Origin: SIG622 sp045604705
GTDB lineage: Bacteria; Bacillota; Clostridia; Oscillospirales; CAG-382
Reading direction: 5' to 3'
NCBI GenBank assembly: GCA_045604705.1
Contig: JAZUOO010000014.1
Coordinates: 1-23,792, forward strand
DNA: 23,792 nt
Positions 1-7,102 of this stretch are shown here, piece by piece. The stretch's first letter is position 1. The number at the start of each line of letters is the position of its first letter. The notes under the pieces were generated by a model that saw only the letters and a list, made by a program, of their open reading frames with translations, had not been told where the DNA came from and made no database searches. The position numbers were made by a program, and so were the translations under genes.

Positions 1-116
1 ACAAACTCGCCACTTGCAAGATTTGCGAGTTTAATTTCCGGGTGAGCACTCAAAGCCTCGGAAAACTGTGAGAAAGACAAAGAATTGTCGCCAAAGAGTT
101 CCTTTAAAAATTCCAT
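1..116 (-). CDS. Phage scaffolding protein (Gp20-like), N-terminal part only
   Basis: Reading right to left from ATG at 116, 38 codons are visible before the left window edge cuts the gene. The peptide starts MEFLKELFGDNSL and continues with SFSQFSEALSAHPEIKLANLASGEF, which I recognise as the conserved N-terminus of Gp20-type minor structural/scaffold proteins of Firmicutes siphophages. These guide procapsid assembly and are normally encoded just downstream of the MuF-type minor capsid gene, as is the case here. A GAAAGGA ribosome binding site lies upstream. The match rests on 38 residues, so the family call is good but not certain. Confidence 0.72.
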   Translation of the reverse strand, partial: MEFLKELFGDNSLSFSQFSEALSAHPEIKLANLASGEF

Positions 117-230
117 AAGAATCCTTTCTTCGCACATTAAATGACAGTAAAACTTATAAATCCGCCGGTGTCAGCGGCGAGAGTGCGAACTGTGCCTTTT
201 ATATCCCCGCACAAAGGGAATTTTTGTATA
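117..230. other. Intergenic leader of scaffold gene
   Basis: No gene is visible here. On the minus strand it carries the ribosome binding site of the scaffold gene and a GC-rich hairpin (CCGC near 164 facing GCGG near 177) that may shape the leader. I see no clear promoter. Confidence 0.4.
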
Positions 231-256
231 AAAAAAGCCCACAAAATGTGAGCTTT
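231..256 (-). terminator. Rho-independent terminator
   Basis: On the minus strand a stem AAAGCTCAC / GTGGGCTTT (one G-U pair, 5-base loop) is followed by a run of T. It lies directly after the stop at 262 of the broken small ORF, separating it from the scaffold gene. Confidence 0.8.
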
Positions 257-261
257 AATTA

Positions 262-447
262 TTAAAATGATTTAATGCAGAGTTCGTCAACATCAAAGGT
301 AAGTGTAACTGTTGTGGTATCATTTGTTGGTGTTTCAATCTTTATGCCGGTACATTTTCCATTCACATTCTGACCGTTTATCTACACTTCCTTTATTGGC
401 CCGTGCTGGAGTATGACAATTTTGCAACTTCTTTCATTCTCGGTCAT
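262..447 (-). pseudogene. Small phage ORF interrupted by an in-frame amber codon
   Basis: A strong AAGGAGG site precedes ATG at 447. The frame reads MTENERSCKIVILQHGPIKEV, then TAG (384-382), then continues INGQNVNGKCTGIKIE... to CIKSF and TAA at 264-262, straight into a terminator. The sequence on both sides of the TAG is one continuous protein-like stretch; TAT or TAC (Tyr) at that codon would restore a 61-residue protein. Other genes in the window end in TAG (for example at 9096, 9491 and 21322), so TAG is a stop here. I do not recognise the family. Its place between minor capsid and scaffold genes suggests a small virion or accessory protein that has decayed by one mutation, or a sequencing error. 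Confidence 0.7.
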
Positions 448-467
448 GTTTTCCTCCTTGTTGTAAC

Positions 468-503
468 AAAAAAGCCCAACCACACCGAAATGTGGTCGAG
501 CCT
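468..503 (-). terminator. Rho-independent terminator
   Basis: Minus-strand stem GGCTCgACCACA / TGTGGTtGGGC with a short loop, followed by TTTTTT. It closes the toxin/immunity-like pair and precedes the separate small ORF at 447. Confidence 0.82.
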
Positions 504-529
504 TAATTTATTTAGTTGTGGTTTTACAA

Positions 530-655
530 TCAGTCAACGTCTTCCCATTCAGTTAAATGTTTATTTTGATTTTCGAGTTCTTCGAACTCCATTTCAAGTT
601 CTTCAAGGTTTTTTTCACTATCAGTATAGTGGCCATCATAATAATACATCTTCAT
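530..655 (-). CDS. 41-residue acidic protein, candidate immunity protein for the JAB-like toxin domain
   Basis: The ATG at 655-653 shares its first base with the TAA stop of the upstream minor capsid/toxin gene (TAATG), so the two are translationally coupled. The product starts MKMYYYDGHYTDSEKN and ends HLTEWEDVD; about 14 of 41 residues are Asp or Glu against 3 Lys and no Arg, and most of it should form one amphipathic helix. A terminator follows immediately. I know no family for it. Tight coupling directly after a C-terminal toxin-like domain and the acidic charge are typical of immunity proteins of polymorphic toxins, so that role is inferred from context. It could also be an unrelated small virion protein. 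Confidence 0.6.
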   Translation of the reverse strand: MKMYYYDGHYTDSEKNLEELEMEFEELENQNKHLTEWEDVD

Positions 656-1620
656 TATAACTCTCTCCATTCAAAAACATAGTCTTTTGAGAACTGTTCA
701 AGTGTACTCCTTATTGCATCATATTCAGTGTACCCATTCTTTTTGAATATTTCTACTTTTATTGAAAAAGATTTTGTTAAGAATGGCTTTTTTGCTGCAG
801 TATATGTAAACACTTTGCCATCGTGGCAAACAACAACACCGAGGCTATATTTTTTTCCCGAAGCTGAGACTATATCATTTCCTGTTGGTGGATTATTAGT
901 GCCGTGATTGTGAATTGAAATCAATTTATAGGGATTCTTAGAAATAATTGACTTTGCTCTTTGTGTGTAATCAACAGCATTTTCAAACTTTGCGTTAGAT
1001 ATTATATATTTTGAAATACCTGTTTCAGCATCGATTAAGTATAAATCTTCGTAATAAGTCCCATTTCTATGAGTTAATATTGCTTTAGCGTATTTATAAA
1101 TTGCAGTATTTACTGTGTTGTTGTCTGTTATTGATTTAAATTTTGATTTGTATTCTTTAGAATCAAGGTATTTTAAATCGACAACATTTTCTTTTGTAAC
1201 AGATTGATGTTTACCGCTTATACCGTGTTCAGATAACGAGAATTTTCTATTCCCCCAAACCGCCTTTGCACTCGTACTCTTTCCAAAATTATGGATACCG
1301 CTCTCCGTCTTTGCCGCAAATACCTGTTCACGGTAGCGGTCACGGTCAAGCCCTGTTTTGTTACAGAAATCCCGCAGCTTTGCTTCCTGACCTTTCAGCT
1401 TCACGGAAATACGGTCAAACTCAAGCTGTAAATCCGTCTTTGTTTCCTCATCGGAAACATTCTTCAATGCCTCATCGTATGCTACAAGCTCCTGCTTTGA
1501 CTTGCGTATGGCTCTTTCCATGCCTCTCTGCTTCTGTGTGGCGTCATATACGGACATTTCGGAACCGCCATAGGTAACAGTACCCTCACGCCATTCACGT
1601 AGCTGTTCCACATTGTACAC
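655..1620 (-). pseudogene. 5'-truncated phage minor capsid (MuF-type) gene with C-terminal JAB-like toxin domain
   Basis: The frame is open from GTG at 1620 to TAA at 655 (321 codons), but the normal N-terminal ~285 residues of the capsid protein are missing; upstream in frame there is a TAA within a few codons. Residues 5-88 (EQLREWREG...DFCNKT) match residues 287-370 of the intact gene at 22682 with about four substitutions. Residues about 100-321 form a separate domain carrying SIHNHGTNNPPTGND (H237, H239, D249) and an acidic E191-D192 before it. This is the HxH...(S/T)xxD pattern of JAB/MPN metalloproteases, known as toxin domains on phage MuF proteins. Without its N-terminus it is probably not made as a virion protein. 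An alternative is a short product from the GTG, but no good ribosome binding site precedes it. Confidence 0.72.
1371..1620 (-). repeat. Left arm of a long inverted repeat shared with the minor capsid gene at 23540-23792
   Basis: Read on the minus strand, this segment aligns base by base with the last ~250 bases of the window. I count about 15 mismatches in ~245 positions (roughly 94% identity), with a few more in the first 20 bases. The true right end of the repeat cannot be seen because the window stops inside it. Confidence 0.9.
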
Positions 1621-1622
1621 AG

Positions 1623-1640
1623 AATGTGGTGTGCCACATT
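1623..1640. repeat. Perfect palindrome at the breakpoint of the truncated phage gene
   Basis: AATGTGG-TGTG-CCACATT, seven paired bases around a four-base centre. It lies exactly where similarity to the intact minor capsid gene stops and host-like DNA begins. Confidence 0.7.
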
Positions 1641-1687
1641 ATTATCAAATTTTGAGACAAATTTACCAAAACCATATACAATTTTAC

Positions 1688-1716
1688 TTTATTTGTTTTG
1701 AATTATATGTTATAAT
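1688..1716 (+). promoter_or_regulatory. Probable promoter of the aldo/keto reductase
   Basis: A perfect TATAAT (1711-1716) sits in AT-rich DNA 34 bases before the start codon; the -35 (TTTATT, 17-base spacing) is weak. Confidence 0.5.
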
Positions 1717-1750
1717 ATATTATCAAAAAACCACGAAAGGATAACAGAAC

Positions 1751-2617
1751 ATGAAAAGTGCAACAGATATGCTCACACTCCAAAACGGCGTAAAGATCCC
1801 CTGTCTCGGCTACGGTACATGGCAGACTCCCGATGGGGAAACAGCAAAGAATTCGGTAAAATGTGCAATAGAATGCGGATACCGCCACATTGATACAGCG
1901 GCGGCCTATGACAACGAAAGCAGTGTCGGCGACGGCATTGCCGCTTCCGGTATAAAAAGGGAGGATCTTTTCGTAACAACCAAACATTGGATAAGTGAGA
2001 GAGGTTACGATAAAACAATAGCTGCATGTGAAGCATCGCTCAAGGCTTTAGGGCTTGATTATGTGGATTTGTATCTTATTCATTGGCCCTGCGTTGAAAA
2101 GGTTACTCCAGATTGGAAGGAAATTAACGCCTCCACCTGGAAAGGCTTTGAAAAGCTCTACCGCGACGGAAAGGTAAAAGCTATCGGTGTTAGTAACTTC
2201 CTCCCACATCACCTTGAAGCTCTTTGCGAGTATGCGGAAATAAAGCCCATGGTTAATCAGATTGAGTTTCACCCTGGATACAACCAGCTTGACACGGTAA
2301 GGTATTGTCAGGAAAGAGGTATTCTCGTTGAGGGTTGGAGTCCTCTCGGATGCGGTGCCGTACTTGGCGATGCTACAGTTAACGAAATTGCCGCTTCACA
2401 CGGAAAAACCGCAGCCCATGTTTGCATAAAGTATGCTCTTACACACGGTGTTCTTCCGCTTCCCAAGTCCATAACTCCCTCAAGAATTGCGGATAACCTC
2501 AACGTATTCGACTTCTCACTTACAGAGAGTGAAATGAAGAAGCTTGATGCAATGGAAAATATTGGATGCAGTGGCTTCTATCCCGATGATGCTCCCGCGG
2601 AAACCTACAAGGATTAA
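1751..2617 (+). CDS. Aldo/keto reductase (AKR5-like)
   Basis: A complete 288-residue NAD(P)H-dependent oxidoreductase that should reduce small aldehydes or ketones in the cytoplasm. The family signature is intact: GYRHIDTAAAYDNE with D48 and Y53, K78 in VTTKHW and H111 in LYLIHWP form the catalytic tetrad; IGVSNF, VNQIEFHPGYNQ and LPKSITPSRI are the usual cofactor-binding barrel motifs. Length is normal. ATG at 1751 follows GAAAGGA at good spacing and a TATAAT box. It is monocistronic, with a strong terminator after it. Substrate cannot be told from sequence. It lies between a phage remnant and the prophage integrase and is probably host DNA. Confidence 0.95.
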   Translation: MKSATDMLTLQNGVKIPCLGYGTWQTPDGETAKNSVKCAIECGYRHIDTAAAYDNESSVGDGIAASGIKREDLFVTTKHWISERGYDKTIAACEASLKALGLDYVDLYLIHWPCVEKVTPDWKEINASTWKGFEKLYRDGKVKAIGVSNFLPHHLEALCEYAEIKPMVNQIEFHPGYNQLDTVRYCQERGILVEGWSPLGCGAVLGDATVNEIAASHGKTAAHVCIKYALTHGVLPLPKSITPSRIADNLNVFDFSLTESEMKKLDAMENIGCSGFYPDDAPAETYKD

Positions 2618-2663
2618 CGGTATTTTCGCTAACGTTCTAAGAATAACAATCAAATAACAGCTG

Positions 2664-2705
2664 CCGCAAGAGTGACAAGTTCACTTTTGCGGTGTTTTTT
2701 TCATT
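2664..2705 (+). terminator. Rho-independent terminator of the aldo/keto reductase
   Basis: Stem CCGCAAGAGTGA / TCACTTTTGCGG (one G-U pair) around a 5-base loop, then TGTTTTTTT. Confidence 0.9.
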
Positions 2706-2792
2706 TAAAAAAAGACGATGCATCATCGTGATACACCGCCTTGCAAATGGAAGTATACATCTTTGTTAGTCATCAAAAAAACTTCGACCGCA

Positions 2793-3122
2793 TTATTTCA
2801 GTTTCAATACGTTCATCTTATCTTCGATTATCTCAAAATCCTTTGCATCCCTCGGGAAGACAAGCTCGTCATCGTTGTTCCTGACAGCAATTCCGACAAA
2901 ACTGTCGAGCCTTTCAATTCCATACGCCAGATACAGTTCGTCGAAGTAAAACTCTTTTCTGTGGGCGGCACCGTGGTGGATACATGAATCCCGCGGGACT
3001 TCCTCACACATACTGCAATTTCCGCAGCCTGCCTTTTCTTCATCGTATATTGAATAGTCGTTTTCGTCCCCGATAAATCTTACAAGGGCGGGTGTGTCTT
3101 CGTTTAGCCTTGTTATATCCAT
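2793..3122 (-). CDS. Hypothetical protein with a Cys/His cluster
   Basis: 109 residues, start ATG at 3122 with a GGAGGAGACGGAG ribosome binding site. I do not recognise the family. The only striking feature is AGCGNCSMCEEVPRDSCIHHG (C33, C36, C39, C47, H49, H50), which could bind zinc or an iron-sulfur cluster. The rest is acidic and soluble, with no signal peptide or membrane segment. It faces the aldo/keto reductase convergently and ends about 90 bases after that gene's terminator. Likely a host gene. Confidence 0.7.
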   Translation of the reverse strand: MDITRLNEDTPALVRFIGDENDYSIYDEEKAGCGNCSMCEEVPRDSCIHHGAAHRKEFYFDELYLAYGIERLDSFVGIAVRNNDDELVFPRDAKDFEIIEDKMNVLKLK

Positions 3123-3266
3123 TTCTCCGTCTCCTCCGAAAGGTTATCCGCTTTTTCATTTGCGCTTCGTAATCTATGCTTTTATAATAACGTCAATTTT
3201 CATACATCGCCGCCCCCGCCCAAAAGCAACGTAACGCACAACGTCTGAGATTTCACACAAAAAGCG

Positions 3267-3527
3267 TCAGAACAAAAAGTATGCAACAGTCAAGGCGGCA
3301 AAGGCACCGACAACAAATCCGATAATAAGCTGAAAAATACCGGATTTTCTTCTTTGTCTTTCATATCCGGAAACAGTCTTTGCCCGGATAATCCTGTTGG
3401 CTTCAAGCAGAAAATCTCCGTACTTTCTTTCGGATTCCCCCGGGCTTACTATGAAATAAGCTTCTTCAAAAAGATTGCTTCCCGGATCCTTCACCACTAT
3501 TACCTTTCTTGAACATCCTTTAATCAA
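3267..3527 (-). CDS. Hypothetical tail-anchored small membrane protein
   Basis: The open frame extends to a TTG at 3542, but AGGAG lies inside that extension six bases before a second TTG at 3527, so I place the start there (86 residues, MIKGCSRKVIVVKDPGSNLFEEAYFIVS...). The body is basic and soluble; the last ~20 residues (LIIGFVVGAFAALTVAYFLF) form a single membrane helix right at the C-terminus. Function unknown. It is the last gene before the integrase and the probable prophage boundary, so it is likely the host gene flanking the insertion. Confidence 0.65.
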   Translation of the reverse strand: MIKGCSRKVIVVKDPGSNLFEEAYFIVSPGESERKYGDFLLEANRIIRAKTVSGYERQRRKSGIFQLIIGFVVGAFAALTVAYFLF

Positions 3528-3640
3528 ACAAATCTCCTCCAAGCAAATTTTACCTTAAATGTATCTTTTCCGTCTTTTCGGGATTTATTCACTTTAAAAT
3601 GTTGTATTTCCGGGGTAATATAGGGTAACACAAAACACAA

Positions 3641-3674
3641 GCAGAGCAACTGATACTTTCACAGATTGCTCTGC
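3641..3674. repeat. Inverted repeat at the 3' end of the integrase gene, possible terminator or att-linked site
   Basis: GCAGAGCAA (3641-3649) and TTGCTCTGC (3666-3674) are perfect 9-base inverted copies with 16 bases between them, spanning the integrase stop codon at 3659. Int 3' ends next to the phage boundary are where an attachment site is expected, but serine integrase cores are short and I cannot identify one without the other prophage end. Confidence 0.55.
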
Positions 3675-5209
3675 CACCTTGGCCTACCAGATGAGTTGAT
3701 TTCAGAAACTCTTTCGCCCTCTGAACTCATAATATCTTCAAGCATTTCACTGTAAGACACCTCTTCGCAATCCTTGATTTTATAATATATCACAAGCTTA
3801 TCGTCAAATATAAACACCTTGCTTACAAGCTTGTCAATAATATCTGCACGAAATTTAGAGTCGTCAATATCTCCGTCGCAAAATCTCAAAAGCCATTCTG
3901 CGATTTCGTCAGCAGTAGTTGTTGATACTTTTGCGTTGAGCCTCAATGTAATAAGTTCGTCATTTATATCGTTTTTTTGTAGTTCGAGCTGTTCTGCCCT
4001 TTCATTTATTTTTGCTAAAAAGGCAGCAGATTTTGCACTTAACAAAGAATCAACAAGACGCTCGAGTTCGATGTCTGTTTCTTTAAGACGCTTTTCAAGC
4101 TCTGATATTTTCCCCTCTGTGGGTGCTTCTTGTCTGAATGTCTGTGCAATTTGTTCCGCGGTCCTGGTAACAATCTGAGGGTCGGAAAAATAGCGTATTG
4201 CACATTCGGCAATATACCTTTCAAGCAGTTCCTTTATTTCTGTTTTTTTGTTACAGTTTTCTGCACCTTTGAGTTTTCTCGCTTTGCCTGTACAAACATA
4301 ATAATAATGTTTTCCATTTCTTCCTGTACCCGAGCCGGACACTATCGGATTTCCGCAATAGCCGCAAAAGGCTTTGCCGGTGAGAAGATATTCCACTTTT
4401 TGATTTGCGTGACCGCTTATTCTTTTATTTAGCTGCGCACGCTTTGCACATCTTTCAAATACATCTTTTGAAACAATAGCCGGATAACCGTCCTCTATAA
4501 TTATATCGCAATATTTGTACACTCCGATATATCTTTGATTGGTAAACATCTTTGAAAGAGACTGAATTGTAAAAGGCTTCCCTTTTGAATTTCTATAGCC
4601 TTTGGCATTAAGCTCGCTGATTATCTCGGATTTGCGTTTTCCGGAAGCATATTCGTCAAAGATATGTCTTACTATCGGTGCAGCTTTTTCGTCTATTACA
4701 TATTTTTTGTTTTCGATTTTATAACCGAATGGGACCATGCCTCCAACGCTGTTCCCTTGTATTGCACTTTCCCGCATACCACGGATCACATTCTGTGAGA
4801 GCTGCCTGGAATAATTCTCTGCCATCGCTTCATAAATGGCTTCAATAAGGTTTCCGTCGATTGTATCACCGACATCCTCGGTTATGGAAATAACACGCAC
4901 TCCGTTTTCACGGAGTTTTTGTTTGTAAATTGCACTGTCAAAGCGGTTGCGTGCAAATCTGTCGAATTTCCATACAAGAACAATATCAAACACTTTCTTT
5001 TTACTATCGGCTATCATTCTTTGAAATTCGGGGCGATTATCACTTGTGCCCGAAATAGCTTTATCAATATAGGCTGTCAATATATTATAACCGCACTTTT
5101 CAGCATATTCGGTGCAGGCCCTTATCTGACCGTCGATTGATTGCTCCTGCTGCTTACTGCTGGAAAAGCGGGCGTATATTACTGCGTTCATAGTGTTTGT
5201 TTTAGTCAT
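3659..5209 (-). CDS. int: Large serine recombinase, prophage integrase
   Basis: 516 residues, normal for a large serine integrase that inserts and excises the phage chromosome. Resolvase domain (about 8-155): YARFSSSKQQEQSIDGQ with catalytic S16, then VWKFDRFARNRFDS with the conserved arginines. Recombinase domain (about 160-260): GGMVPFGYKIENKKYVIDE and FTNQRYIGVY. Zinc ribbon with C282, C285, C306 and C319. A coiled coil follows (about 365-430), the part that controls direction of recombination in this family. ATG at 5209 has GAGGT upstream; the ATG at codon 7 is an alternative. The lipoprotein gene ends 12 bases upstream, so int is probably the last gene of a three-gene transcript from the promoter at 6929-6956. 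A separate directionality factor is not recognised here. Confidence 0.95.
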   Translation of the reverse strand: MTKTNTMNAVIYARFSSSKQQEQSIDGQIRACTEYAEKCGYNILTAYIDKAISGTSDNRPEFQRMIADSKKKVFDIVLVWKFDRFARNRFDSAIYKQKLRENGVRVISITEDVGDTIDGNLIEAIYEAMAENYSRQLSQNVIRGMRESAIQGNSVGGMVPFGYKIENKKYVIDEKAAPIVRHIFDEYASGKRKSEIISELNAKGYRNSKGKPFTIQSLSKMFTNQRYIGVYKYCDIIIEDGYPAIVSKDVFERCAKRAQLNKRISGHANQKVEYLLTGKAFCGYCGNPIVSGSGTGRNGKHYYYVCTGKARKLKGAENCNKKTEIKELLERYIAECAIRYFSDPQIVTRTAEQIAQTFRQEAPTEGKISELEKRLKETDIELERLVDSLLSAKSAAFLAKINERAEQLELQKNDINDELITLRLNAKVSTTTADEIAEWLLRFCDGDIDDSKFRADIIDKLVSKVFIFDDKLVIYYKIKDCEEVSYSEMLEDIMSSEGERVSEINSSGRPRWQSNL

Positions 5210-5221
5210 TATCTTACCTCG

Positions 5222-5839
5222 TCAATCACTAAGAAGAACCTCGGTGTACAGTTCTTTTTGCCTGTAAGAAACAGTTAGTATTCCTTTGTCTTCGGAAATC
5301 CCATTATACTTTATAATCATAATAGAAAGCTCTGTATATTCATCAATGTCATAATACGCTGTGTTGTATTCGACATATGCTCCGCTATCACCAATATCGT
5401 TTCTTTTGATTTCCCCCGCTTCAAGTTCTTCATAATCTAATTTATATATATCAACCATATTTTCAAAGTCTTTAAAAGTTATCCACTTACTTTCTATTTC
5501 AAATTTTATTTCATAAAGTTTCCCATCGTTGTTAAAGTTATATGTGGCATCCCCACCTCCAACAACACTTGCGAGTATTCCAATACCTTGGTTTTCGTCG
5601 TCTTCTGCAAAAATGTATGTGCCGGTTTTCTTTATTATCAAGTCCCCAAGTTGCTCGGCAACCTCCTCGACAGACATTCCCCATTTTATATTATCCTTAT
5701 ATCCGGTTGATGTTTTGTTGAATTTTTCACCGTTTAATCTATCATTATATCCGATAGGAGGGGTATTAAATTGTTCACCACAGGAGTTGAAAATAAACAA
5801 AAACATAATGACAAGAAGTAATGATATGATTTTTTTCAT
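5222..5839 (-). CDS. Prophage lipoprotein, candidate superinfection-exclusion or conversion factor
   Basis: 205 residues with a clear lipoprotein signal: positive MKK, a hydrophobic stretch (IISLLLVIMFLFIF) and a lipobox ending in FNSC at C20. The mature part contains NIKWGMSVEEVAEQLGD followed by a strand-rich acidic domain, the pattern of SmpA/BLIP-fold lipoproteins. GGAGGAAC precedes the ATG. It sits between a SAP-domain gene and int, 28 and 12 bases apart. Lipoproteins in this position of Firmicutes lysogeny modules (Ltp of Streptococcus phage TP-J34, Sie2009 of Lactococcus) block DNA entry of other phages; the parallel here is positional, not by sequence similarity. Confidence 0.75.
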   Translation of the reverse strand: MKKIISLLLVIMFLFIFNSCGEQFNTPPIGYNDRLNGEKFNKTSTGYKDNIKWGMSVEEVAEQLGDLIIKKTGTYIFAEDDENQGIGILASVVGGGDATYNFNNDGKLYEIKFEIESKWITFKDFENMVDIYKLDYEELEAGEIKRNDIGDSGAYVEYNTAYYDIDEYTELSIMIIKYNGISEDKGILTVSYRQKELYTEVLLSD

Positions 5840-5867
5840 TGTTAGTTCCTCCGAATATAAAATATTA

Positions 5868-6881
5868 TTATCGACTTTTTAAGTACTGTTTCATCGCAAC
5901 ATTATAACCCGGACGCAAAATTTCCATCGCCATGGGTTCGCTATATTCGTCATTTAACGCCATATGAACTATCCTTGCAAAAGTTTTTTTATCACAAGCT
6001 TGTATGGGAAGTCTATATTTATATATCGTATCAATAATTGAATCATCATAAATATCGCTATATTTTACTATGTCGTTAATAAGTCCGGGTGCAAGCATTA
6101 CAGCTGATACGAACAATTCATCTATATATGTTTTATTTACCGAAGGTGCGTATTTTAAGTATCGTAAAGCATACACGCCGCTAACATCAATATAAATTAC
6201 CCGAAGAAGCATTTCAAGAGCGTCTGTACGTCGTTTTTCTTCAACAAGAAGCTCATACATACACAAATATGCATTACGTCCATAATCTCCCGTTGAAACA
6301 CCACATGTTACACGCTGATTGAATATTCTCCACATAACATCATAATAGCTGAGTTCGGGTTGTTTCAAAGCATCATATTCCTGCCAAGTTACGCCCCACT
6401 TTTTATGTTTGTGAATCATTACATAGTCGTAATGTTCATCAAGAAATTTTTGACCTAATTCAGTTATTGAATATACATCTTGAGGGAAATACTTTTTAAT
6501 TACATCAAAATTTTGTGTTTCAAGTATTCTGTTTATAATATCTTCTTTTTTTCCTTTTTCTGAAAGTCCCATTTCAGAAAGAATTGTCTTTAATTCGGCA
6601 ACTTTTAATGTTTTAAGCTTATCACAAGCAGGAGTTGGTGCAAGAAATCCCTCGTTTACAAGTGAACGATGAAATTCAGACGGATTTGCAATTCCACATT
6701 CATATTTAATATATTGCTGATATTCGTTATCATTTTTTATTGGTGAAGCTTTTGCATAAGCATTTAAAAATACTGCTTTAGCATAATCACCTTGATAAGG
6801 CGGCAAGTCCGGAGTATACTTCGTACTTTGTTTCGAAAATCCGCTCGAAAACAGTTTTTTTATTGCATCAAAAAATCCCAT
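5868..6881 (-). CDS. SAP-domain protein of the lysogeny operon
   Basis: 337 residues, ATG at 6881 after a strong AAGGAGG. Residues about 88-122 (KLKTLKVAELKTILSEMGLSEKG...IINRIL) match the SAP motif, a two-helix DNA-binding element. The C-terminal two thirds are helical and unassigned; WQEYDALKQPELSYYDVMW and the run MYELLVEEKRRTDALEMLLRVIYID suggest helical-repeat packing. No signal peptide. It is first in the transcript with the lipoprotein and int, so it is probably made in the lysogen. Role unknown; a DNA-associated defence or regulatory part is possible. Confidence 0.72.
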   Translation of the reverse strand: MGFFDAIKKLFSSGFSKQSTKYTPDLPPYQGDYAKAVFLNAYAKASPIKNDNEYQQYIKYECGIANPSEFHRSLVNEGFLAPTPACDKLKTLKVAELKTILSEMGLSEKGKKEDIINRILETQNFDVIKKYFPQDVYSITELGQKFLDEHYDYVMIHKHKKWGVTWQEYDALKQPELSYYDVMWRIFNQRVTCGVSTGDYGRNAYLCMYELLVEEKRRTDALEMLLRVIYIDVSGVYALRYLKYAPSVNKTYIDELFVSAVMLAPGLINDIVKYSDIYDDSIIDTIYKYRLPIQACDKKTFARIVHMALNDEYSEPMAMEILRPGYNVAMKQYLKSR

Positions 6882-6928
6882 ATTAGCCTCCTTAAAAATA
6901 ACTTATTTATCACTTACATACTTTTACT

Positions 6929-6956
6929 ACAATATATCATCAAAACTTTATGTCAA
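6929..6956 (-). promoter_or_regulatory. Promoter of the SAP-lipoprotein-int operon
   Basis: On the minus strand TTGACA (6956-6951), 16 bases, then TATTGT (6934-6929), about 47 bases before the SAP gene ATG. This is a near-consensus vegetative promoter and no phage operator motif like those at 8309 and 8350 overlaps it, which suggests expression independent of the repressor. Confidence 0.72.
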
Positions 6957-7102
6957 CCTTGTCTGCAAATCACAATATAGCATAATTATTGTCTTTGATT
7001 AAACTCCTTGTTTTCAGATTGTGAAAATTTCATTACATATAAGACAAATTCAGAACTGCGTTGAATTTTGCACACAACAGCAGTCCTACTTTATTTAATT
7101 AT

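Noticed and set aside
262..447. Amber codon as a sign of TAG recoding in this phage
   Set aside because: Several phage genes here end in TAG (9096, 9491, 21322), so TAG acts as stop.
403..660. Plus-strand 85-codon frame
   Set aside because: It is antisense to the acidic ORF, terminator and small broken ORF, all of which have ribosome sites on the minus strand; the peptide has no family look.
3641..3720. tRNA gene or tRNA remnant at the integrase end
   Set aside because: The 9-base inverted repeat looks like a stem, but no cloverleaf, T-arm (GGTTCGAATCC) or CCA end can be drawn.
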